This document shows, one piece after another, positions 8,964 to 13,572 of a stretch of DNA of 13,572 nt (its first letter is position 1; each line of letters begins with the position of its first letter). The position numbers and the translations under genes are program-made. Below the pieces are notes generated by a model. The model had not been told where the DNA came from. It searched no databases and saw only the letters and a program-made list of their open reading frames with translations. Location of the stretch: assembly GCA_903932385.1 (NCBI GenBank), contig CAIZGA010000191.1, positions 1-13,572 of the forward strand. Reading direction: 5' to 3'. Origin of the DNA: an uncultured Acidobacteriota bacterium (lineage in GTDB: Bacteria > Acidobacteriota > Terriglobia > Terriglobales > Acidobacteriaceae).

Positions 8964-8996
8964 ATTCTACATCTCTAAGATGCAGATTTGTGTCAA
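8964..8996 (-). promoter_or_regulatory. probable promoter of the efflux operon
   Basis: On the minus strand there is a perfect TTGACA (8996-8991). Downstream of it lies TAGAAT (8969-8964), a good -10 hexamer but 21 nt away, which is longer than ideal. A 17-nt spacing would instead give GATGTA (8973-8968). Transcription would begin about 40-50 nt before the adaptor's ATG at 8915. The -35 looks convincing; the exact -10 is uncertain. Confidence 0.5.
8966..8986. promoter_or_regulatory. 21-bp palindrome, probable repressor operator
   Basis: Arms TCTACATCT (8966-8974) and AGATGCAGA (8978-8986) match as an inverted repeat at 8 of 9 positions, around the 3-nt centre cta. The palindrome lies between the TTGACA box and the candidate -10 on the minus strand. 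A TetR/AcrR- or MarR-type dimer bound there would block RNA polymerase. No such regulator is encoded in the window, so identification rests on symmetry and position only. Confidence 0.5.
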
Positions 8997-9197
8997 TCGG
9001 GGTTCACGCGAGGCATACGATTTTCTTACTAGATATAGTGCCATCATCTGCAGGCCCTGAGGAATAGGACGATTGTCCCGCTCCAAAGGTTTCCCAGCCG
9101 CACCCCGCGCGATTCGCGACCTATTCACCTCCCCCTGACAGTATTATGTAAGTTGCCAGCGAATCTGTTCACGCCGACTCGCAGAAGGGGCCCAGGG
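8997..9197. other. divergent intergenic region upstream of the HAD-UbiA gene
   Basis: About 200 bases between the efflux promoter and the HAD-UbiA start carry no gene I can support. A TATAGT at 9034-9039 could be a -10 for the rightward gene, but no matching -35 is seen. An 11-bp palindrome (CGCGA-t-TCGCG, 9108-9118) lies about 80 nt before the chosen start and might be a regulatory site or chance. The stretch 9119-9140 is pyrimidine-rich. Confidence 0.35.
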
Positions 9198-10661
9198 TTG
9201 CCGGAATCCGTCACCAACACCGTTGCCGCCGCCGCACCTGCGCTCTGCGTTGACCTCGACGGCACCCTCGTCAAGTCAGACACACTCTGGGACTCGGTCC
9301 TCTGCCTGCTCCGCCATCGTCCGCTCGCATTTTTCTCCATGCTCGGCTGGATGCTCCACGGCAAGGCCGCCTTCAAGACCCGCGTCACCGCCGCCGTGCA
9401 GTTGGAAGTGAACCATCTCCCCTGGAACCGGCCGCTGCTGCAATATCTTGAACGCGAACACGCCACCGGCCGCGAACTCTATCTCGCCACCGCCGCAGAC
9501 GGTTCGCTCGCCCGCCGCATCGCCGCACACTTTGGGTTCTTTACCGGCGTCCTCGCCAGCGACGGCAGCACCAACCTCGCCGGAAAAAATAAACTCCGCG
9601 CCTTCCAGCAGCGCTTCCCGCAGTTCGACTACATCGGCAACGCCCCGCCGGACCTGCCCCTGCTGGCCCACTCGCAAACGCCCATGCTGGCCAACCCCAC
9701 CCTCGGCCTGCGCCTTCGTCTTGCCCTGCATCACATCCGTCCCGCACGCGTCTTCAATGACTCGCCCCCGCTGCACCGCATCCTTATTAAATGTCTCCGT
9801 CTGCACCAGTGGGCCAAGAACATCCTCATCTTTCTGCCGCTGCTGCTCGGCCACCACATCACCGCCGCCGGCTTCACCGCCGCAGTCGCGGCCTTCTTCA
9901 GCTTCAGCCTCTGCGCCTCCAGCACGTACATCGTCAATGACCTGCTCGATATCGAGGCCGACCGCCGTCATCCCCGCAAACGCCTCCGTCCCTTCGCCGC
10001 CGGAGATCTCTCCGTCGTCACCGGCCTGCTCCTCATCGCCGTCCTCTTCTCGCTTTCCCTCTTCATAGCGTGGACCCTGCCCTGGGCCTTCATGCGCTGG
10101 CTCATCATCTACACCATCGCCACGCTCGCCTACTCGCTCCACTTCAAACGCATGGTCCTGGTGGATGTCATCGTCCTCTCCATGCTCTACACCATGCGCC
10201 TGGTCGCCGGCTCCGCCGCCACGCATGTCGTCATCTCCCCGTGGCTCGCTGGATTCAGCATCTTCTTCTTTCTCTCCCTCGCCATGGTCAAACGCTTCAG
10301 CGAACTGGAAAATCTTCGCGCCCGCGGCAACGCGCCTTCCAACGGTCGCGGTTATCTCATCAGCGACATCGAACAGATTCGCAGCTTCGGCGCCGCCAGT
10401 TCCTTCGCCGCCGTCATGGTCTTCACTCTCTACATCAACGCCATGAGCGAGTCGCACCTCTATCGCCATCCACAATTCCTCTGGCTGCTCGTCCCGGTGC
10501 TCATCCTCTGGCTCTGCGGAGTCTGGCTGCTCGCCTCGCGCGGCCAGCTCGATGAAGACCCCGTCATCTTCGCCATCACCGACCGCCGCAGCCTGGCCCT
10601 CGGCGCCATCGTCATCGCCGTCGTCACCCTGGCCACCTTCGCCAACTTCGCCTTGATATAG
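9198..10661 (+). CDS. HAD phosphatase-UbiA prenyltransferase fusion, probable polyprenyl-phosphate phosphoribosyltransferase
   Basis: This encodes 487 residues from TTG 9198, chosen because AGAAGGGG (9183-9190) lies 7 nt upstream. An in-frame TTG at 9153 would add 15 residues but has no ribosome binding site. Residues about 15-180 are a HAD hydrolase: DLDGTL (19-24, nucleophile D19, acid D21), YLATAADGS (motif II region, about 95-103), lysines near 130, and GNAPPD (147-152, motif IV). Residues about 195-487 are a UbiA-type integral-membrane transferase with many hydrophobic segments. It has the Mg/diphosphate motif NDLLDIEADRRHP (N247, D248, D251, D255), an RPFAAG continuation, and a second motif YSLHFKRMVLVDV (D323), followed by MVKRFSELE. 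These features resemble decaprenyl-phosphate phosphoribosyltransferase (Rv3806c) more than quinone prenyltransferases. Nearby DprE1/DprE2 genes support that role. The HAD part could remove the 5-phosphate from the product. Function is inferred from family and context. Confidence 0.75.
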   Translation: MPESVTNTVAAAAPALCVDLDGTLVKSDTLWDSVLCLLRHRPLAFFSMLGWMLHGKAAFKTRVTAAVQLEVNHLPWNRPLLQYLEREHATGRELYLATAADGSLARRIAAHFGFFTGVLASDGSTNLAGKNKLRAFQQRFPQFDYIGNAPPDLPLLAHSQTPMLANPTLGLRLRLALHHIRPARVFNDSPPLHRILIKCLRLHQWAKNILIFLPLLLGHHITAAGFTAAVAAFFSFSLCASSTYIVNDLLDIEADRRHPRKRLRPFAAGDLSVVTGLLLIAVLFSLSLFIAWTLPWAFMRWLIIYTIATLAYSLHFKRMVLVDVIVLSMLYTMRLVAGSAATHVVISPWLAGFSIFFFLSLAMVKRFSELENLRARGNAPSNGRGYLISDIEQIRSFGAASSFAAVMVFTLYINAMSESHLYRHPQFLWLLVPVLILWLCGVWLLASRGQLDEDPVIFAITDRRSLALGAIVIAVVTLATFANFALI

Positions 10662-10792
10662 CTGATAAATAATCATTTAGATAGCCATCGAGATTAAATA
10701 TATGTCTCTTGACGAACTGCAAATAAATATAATCTATTGAGCTAGTGATAACTCTACAAATCTATGTATAATTACGGAAGAGGTTCCACACC
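10662..10792. other. AT-rich spacer with candidate promoter
   Basis: This 131-nt gap is strikingly AT-rich against the GC-rich genes on both sides. It contains a perfect TATAAT at 10728-10733; the nearest TTGACG (10709-10714) is only 13 nt upstream, so the -35 is not standard. A second TATAAT (10767-10772) lies very close to the ribosome binding site. The composition change marks a likely boundary between the HAD-UbiA gene and the toxin/antitoxin unit. Confidence 0.5.
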
Positions 10793-11305
10793 GTGATAGA
10801 TGCAATGACCACAACCTATTCTCGTCATCTCCTGAAATCCGTCGGCGATGCCGTCTGGGTCGCCCTTGCCCTGCTACATCAGGCCAACCCCAATCGCGAC
10901 TCTTTCTCCGTCTCTGAGATCGTCGACAAGGTCAAGTCCGAGTCCCTCACCGACAAGGAAGACGTCACCATCTACCTCCATGCCAATCAGCACTGCGTTG
11001 CCAACCGTGCTCCCAACCCTGCGCGTCTTCGTATGCTCGTCGACCTCGGCAACAGTCAGCGTCGTCTCTTCTGCCCCGGCGATGCATTCGACGGGAACCG
11101 CAATGGCCGCATCACCCCAGATTGCGCCGACCTGCCGGACATCTACAAACCCCTGCTGGACTGGTATGGTTTCTGGTCCGCACAGCGGCGTCACTCCAGT
11201 CTCGCCAACGACCCCCTGCTTGCCTTGCGCGGCACCGGCAAAGTCATCTGGTCGAACGAACACGCGGACGACTACATCAACAATCTCCGCCGGGAGAATG
11301 TATGA
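10793..11305 (+). CDS. putative antitoxin, predicted winged-helix-like, partner of the PIN toxin
   Basis: This encodes 170 residues from GTG 10793, supported by GGAAGAGG (10776-10783) 9 nt upstream; ATG 10805 would be too far from it. I do not recognise a named family with certainty. Residues about 14-95 look like a small helical DNA-binding-type domain (VWVALALLHQANP, FSVSEIVDKVKSE, then a LHANQHCVAN helix). The pattern 'alpha, FSxxEIVdkV' suggests a winged helix. A middle part (FCPGDAFDGNRNGRITPD) carries charged and Gly/Asn turns. The C-terminus (about 140-167) reads DPLLALRGTGK-IW-NEHADDYINNLR, a compact tail I associate with short antitoxins that bind PIN toxins. The stop overlaps the toxin's ATG (ATGA at 11302-11305), the classical antitoxin-toxin order. 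It is about twice the usual VapB length. The antitoxin role is inferred from context. Confidence 0.55.
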   Translation: MIDAMTTTYSRHLLKSVGDAVWVALALLHQANPNRDSFSVSEIVDKVKSESLTDKEDVTIYLHANQHCVANRAPNPARLRMLVDLGNSQRRLFCPGDAFDGNRNGRITPDCADLPDIYKPLLDWYGFWSAQRRHSSLANDPLLALRGTGKVIWSNEHADDYINNLRRENV

Positions 11306-11730
11306 GCCGTGTCTTTTTTGACTCCAACATTTTCATCTATCTCTTCGAGGACTACGGCGAAGTCTCCGAACGCGCCGCGCATCTCCGTCAGCGCATGCTC
11401 GAGCGCGGAGACCAGCTCGTAACCTCCGCGCTCACCCTCGGCGAGGTCATGGTGATGCCCATTCGCAAAGGAGCCATCGAGCTTGCCAACCGTTACGAGT
11501 CAGCCATTTCCTCAGCAGCACAAATCGTCAACTTTGACGCAAAGGCCGCGCGCCTCTATGCCGGAATTCGTTCTGACTCTGCTCGCAACGTCCGTCCTGC
11601 CGATGCCATTCAGGTTGCCTGCGCCGCTGCCGCCCAGGTCGATCTGTTCATCACCAACGACGAAAAACTCCACCAGCTCCACGTTCCCGGCATCCAGTTC
11701 TTCACCTCCGTCGAACGCGCCCCACTTTAA
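11302..11730 (+). CDS. vapC: PIN-domain ribonuclease toxin, VapC-like
   Basis: This is a 142-residue single-domain protein, typical VapC length. The start ATG 11302 overlaps the upstream stop by ATGA and follows GGGAG at 11292-11296 with 5-nt spacing. A longer in-frame reading from 11122 would simply run through the antitoxin gene. All four acidic residues of the PIN metal site are visible: D7 in VFFDSNIFIY, E48 in TSALTLGEVMV, D101 in RPADAIQVACA, and D120 in FITNDEKL. VapC toxins cut specific RNAs, often tRNA anticodon loops or rRNA, when their labile antitoxin is lost. The domain identity is strong. The RNA target cannot be read from sequence. Confidence 0.85.
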   Translation: MSRVFFDSNIFIYLFEDYGEVSERAAHLRQRMLERGDQLVTSALTLGEVMVMPIRKGAIELANRYESAISSAAQIVNFDAKAARLYAGIRSDSARNVRPADAIQVACAAAAQVDLFITNDEKLHQLHVPGIQFFTSVERAPL

Positions 11731-11747
11731 TCTCAGGGAGTCACTCC

Positions 11748-11909
11748 ATGCAAAAAACAATTCGCTCCTGCAAATCTTGCCGCCATTGCAACCACCACCC
11801 CGCGCTCTTTATCCGCAGAGGCCGCATCCGCCGTGATAACAATCACGACCTCTGCTTCCGCTGCTACCACTCGTTACACGACAGTTTCCGCGCCGCACGT
11901 TTTCTCTGA
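11748..11909 (+). CDS. 53-residue Cys-rich zinc-ribbon-like small protein
   Basis: A short gene follows the toxin by 17 nt. Its ATG 11748 is preceded by AGGGAG (11735-11740) at 7-nt spacing, and it ends with TGA at 11907-11909. The product begins MQKTIRSCKSCRHC and ends HDSFRAARFL. Cysteines are at 8, 11, 14, 36 and 39 (CxxCxxC ... CxxC), with His at 13, 16 and 17 nearby, which suits one structural zinc site. The centre is strongly basic (FIRRGRIRRD), hinting at nucleic-acid or protein contact. The good ribosome site, sensible composition and a terminator 20 nt downstream support a real gene. I do not know a function. It probably shares the toxin/antitoxin transcript. Confidence 0.7.
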   Translation: MQKTIRSCKSCRHCNHHPALFIRRGRIRRDNNHDLCFRCYHSLHDSFRAARFL

Positions 11910-11929
11910 TTCATCTTCCTGCACTCTGC

Positions 11930-11961
11930 AAAAGGCCCCGAATTCACCCTCGGGGCTTTTT
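11930..11961 (+). terminator. strong intrinsic terminator after the toxin/zinc-ribbon unit
   Basis: GCCCCGA (11935-11941) and TCGGGGC (11950-11956) form a perfect 7-bp stem with an 8-nt loop, followed by five T (11957-11961). AAAA before the stem extends the pairing, so it may also work on the other strand. It isolates the antitoxin, toxin and small-protein unit from the dprE1 gene downstream. Confidence 0.88.
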
Positions 11962-11974
11962 CTATTCCCATTTC

Positions 11975-11998
11975 TTCACCGACTTCACCATTTTCACC
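11975..11998 (+). repeat. three TTCACC direct repeats, 9-nt period
   Basis: TTCACC occurs at 11975-11980, 11984-11989 and 11993-11998, spaced exactly 9 nt apart, about 80-100 nt upstream of the dprE1 start. It lies where an activator could bind upstream of a promoter. A simple low-complexity pyrimidine tract is an equally good explanation. Confidence 0.3.
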
Positions 11999-12078
11999 AC
12001 ATTTATCCCCGCCTCACTGGCGCACCACATGCCGCTCCCCTACACTAACTACAGTTGCTTCGTAGGAAGACTTTATTT

Positions 12079-13428
12079 ATGTCCGACCCAATAGCATCGC
12101 CCAAAGAGAAGCGCGCGCCGGAATTTTCTTCCTGGGGCCGCTATCCCGTCTACCACGCCAACATCATTCCGCTGCAATGGCAGAAAGATTTTCCCCCGCC
12201 CGTGCCGCCGCACAACGGCATGTTGCCCGTCGGCCTCGGCCGCAGCTATGGCGATGTCTGCCTGCTCAAAGACGGCAACCTCATCACCACCCGCGCGCTC
12301 GACCGTCTGCTCGCCTTCGATCCCCAGACCGGCATCCTGCGCTGCGAAGCCGGCGTCTCCCTCGCAGAAATTCTCGACTTCGCCGTACCGCACGGCTGGT
12401 TCCTGCCCGTTACTCCCGGAACAAAATATGTCACCGTCGGCGGCGCCATCGCCAATGACATTCACGGCAAGAACCACCATCTCGCCGGCACCTTCGGCAA
12501 TCACGTCAGCCGTTTCGAACTCGTCCGCAGCGACGGCACCCGCATCCTCTGCTCGCCCACGGAACACTCCGAGTGGTACTGCGCCACCATCGGCGGCATG
12601 GGTCTCACCGGCCTCATCACCTGGGCGGAGTTCCAACTCAAGCCCATCGCCTCCCGCCTCATCAAATACGAAGGCATCAAGTTCCACGGCATCGACGAGT
12701 TTCTCCAGCTCACCCGCGAAAGCCAGCGCATCGAATACACCGTTGCCTGGATTGATTGCGTCTCCACCGGCCGCAACTTCGCCCGCGGCATCTTCATGCA
12801 GGGCGACCACTCCTCCGAGCCCGGCCCGCTCAACATCTCGCGCAAGCCAAAACTCCGCATGCCCATTGACCTGCCCGGCTTCGCTCTCAGCCGCCCCAGC
12901 GTCATGGCCTTCAACACCCTCTACTACAACAAGCAGCTTTCCAAACAAGTCCGCACTATGGTCGACTACGAGCCCTTCTTCTATCCGCTCGACGCCGTCA
13001 TGGATTGGAACCGCGGCTACGGCAAACGCGGCCTGTTGCAATTCCAATGCGCCCTGCCCTGGGGACACGCGCATGAAGCCACCATCGCCATCCTCAAAAC
13101 CATCACCGCTTCGGGACTCGCCTCTTTCCTCGCCGTGCTCAAGGCATTCGGCGACGTTCCCTCGCGCGGCATGATGAGCTTCCCCCAGCCCGGCATCACC
13201 CTCGCGCTCGACTTCCCCATCAAGCCCGACCGCAGCTTCCCTCTGCTCGACCGTCTCGCGCAGATGACCCTCGAATTCGGCGGCCGCATGTATCCCGCCA
13301 AAGACGCACGCATGACCGCCGCGCAGTTCCAGGACTTCTATCCGCAGTGGCGCGACTTCGCCCGCTACCGCGACCCCAACATCACCTCCAGCTTCTGGGA
13401 GCGAGTCACGCAAAGGCCCACCGCATGA
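12079..13428 (+). CDS. dprE1: DprE1-type FAD oxidoreductase, decaprenylphosphoryl-ribose 2'-oxidase-like
   Basis: This encodes 449 residues from ATG 12079, chosen because AGGAAG (12064-12069) lies 9 nt upstream; a TTG at 12055 is less likely. M. tuberculosis DprE1 is 461 residues. The FAD-binding part shows VGLGRSYGD (51-59), CEAGVSLAEIL, and TPGTKYVTVGGAIANDIHG (about 112-130) followed by KNHH. These match DprE1's LGRSYGD and GGAIACDIHGKNHH blocks, including H129 (Mtb H132). Near the C-terminus, PGITLALDFPI and YPAKDAR keep the active-site lysine K408 (Mtb K418). In Mtb the enzyme oxidises the 2'-OH of polyprenylphosphoryl-beta-D-ribose, and DprE2 then reduces the keto product to the arabinose form. 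At the position of Mtb Cys387, the site of covalent benzothiazinone attack, this protein has Ala (A376). Its stop overlaps the next gene's ATG, so the pair is translationally coupled. The family is clear; the lipid chain used is unknown. Confidence 0.87.
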   Translation: MSDPIASPKEKRAPEFSSWGRYPVYHANIIPLQWQKDFPPPVPPHNGMLPVGLGRSYGDVCLLKDGNLITTRALDRLLAFDPQTGILRCEAGVSLAEILDFAVPHGWFLPVTPGTKYVTVGGAIANDIHGKNHHLAGTFGNHVSRFELVRSDGTRILCSPTEHSEWYCATIGGMGLTGLITWAEFQLKPIASRLIKYEGIKFHGIDEFLQLTRESQRIEYTVAWIDCVSTGRNFARGIFMQGDHSSEPGPLNISRKPKLRMPIDLPGFALSRPSVMAFNTLYYNKQLSKQVRTMVDYEPFFYPLDAVMDWNRGYGKRGLLQFQCALPWGHAHEATIAILKTITASGLASFLAVLKAFGDVPSRGMMSFPQPGITLALDFPIKPDRSFPLLDRLAQMTLEFGGRMYPAKDARMTAAQFQDFYPQWRDFARYRDPNITSSFWERVTQRPTA

Positions 13429-13572
13429 GTACGAATCTTCAGCAGGAAATTACCGCGCAGCCCATTGCAGACACCGCCAGCACCCGCCGCGTTCTCATCC
13501 TCGGCGCAACCTCCGGCATCGCCATGGCCGTCGGCCGCATGCTGGCCGCGCAGGGTGCCAGCCTCTATCTCG
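13425..13572 (+). CDS. dprE2: DprE2-type short-chain dehydrogenase, N-terminal fragment
   Basis: The ATG at 13425 overlaps the dprE1 stop (ATGA), and 49 codons are present before the window ends. After a short variable start, RRVLILGATSGIAMAVGRMLAAQGA shows the dinucleotide-binding GxTSxI motif (residues 27-33) of the SDR fold. SDR alone would be a broad call. The tight coupling to dprE1 makes the keto-reductase DprE2 the best reading; it would use NAD(P)H to finish epimerisation to polyprenylphosphoryl-arabinose. The catalytic Tyr/Lys are beyond the window. Confidence 0.75.
   Translation, partial: MSTNLQQEITAQPIADTASTRRVLILGATSGIAMAVGRMLAAQGASLYL

Noticed and set aside
9276..10676. Long open frame (466 codons) on the minus strand across the HAD-UbiA gene
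   Set aside because: It is a shadow of GC-biased codons. The translation is a repetitive acidic E/D/G-rich string with no domain, while the opposite strand has clear HAD and UbiA motifs.
10702..10740. 12-codon reading frame (MSLDELQINIIY) in the AT-rich spacer
   Set aside because: No ribosome binding site and very short; it overlaps a TATAAT box, so a promoter reading is better.
11122..11301. N-terminal extension of the PIN toxin frame
   Set aside because: It is out of frame inside the antitoxin gene. The PIN domain starts naturally at ATG 11302 with a ribosome site and ATGA coupling.
12073..13413. Long open frame (446 codons) on the minus strand across dprE1
   Set aside because: Same kind of shadow: low-complexity E/A/G-rich product, while the plus strand carries conserved DprE1 motifs.

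Overview
The window looks like a chromosomal segment of a GC-rich Gram-negative bacterium, most likely an Acidobacteriota (Terriglobia-like) genome. This is inferred from the gene mix: an acidobacterial-style LolA-fold exported protein, an MdtABC-like tripartite pump, a PIN toxin pair and a small Cys-rich protein. The dense Shine-Dalgarno-led genes and GC-biased codons also fit. No rRNA, tRNA, CRISPR array, insertion sequence or phage gene was seen.

Layout. (1) 1-254 is the 3' end of an alpha-glucan (glycogen) phosphorylase, followed by a GC-rich hairpin. (2) 423-1247 encodes an exported LolA-fold-like protein with a strong ribosome binding site. (3) 8915 down to 1325, on the minus strand, is a compact three-gene RND efflux operon. 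It holds a periplasmic adaptor (MdtA-like) and two different inner-membrane pump subunits (MdtB-like, MdtC-like); the first junction overlaps by ATGA and the second has a 5-nt gap. No outer-membrane factor and no regulator gene are present in the window. The region upstream of the adaptor carries a TTGACA box and a 21-bp near-perfect palindrome that looks like a repressor operator. (4) 9198-10661 is a fusion of a HAD phosphatase domain and a UbiA-family membrane prenyltransferase. (5) 10793-11909 is a separate small unit after an AT-rich spacer: a 170-aa putative antitoxin, a PIN-domain (VapC-like) toxin joined by an ATGA overlap, and a 53-aa Cys-rich zinc-ribbon-like protein. A strong intrinsic terminator closes it. 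(6) 12079-13428 is a DprE1-type FAD oxidoreductase, which overlaps (ATGA) the start of a DprE2-type short-chain dehydrogenase that runs off the end of the window.

The most interesting theme is that regions 4 and 6 together supply the apparent enzymes for polyprenyl-phosphoryl-D-arabinofuranose synthesis, the lipid-linked arabinose donor best known from mycobacteria. UbiA would join phosphoribose to polyprenyl phosphate. The fused HAD domain could remove the 5-phosphate. DprE1 and DprE2 would then epimerise ribose to arabinose. The DprE1 copy has Ala where the Mycobacterium tuberculosis enzyme has the benzothiazinone-reactive Cys. The toxin/antitoxin/zinc-ribbon unit sits inside this pathway cluster and may be an insertion. 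All functions are inferred by reading motifs; no database search was run.
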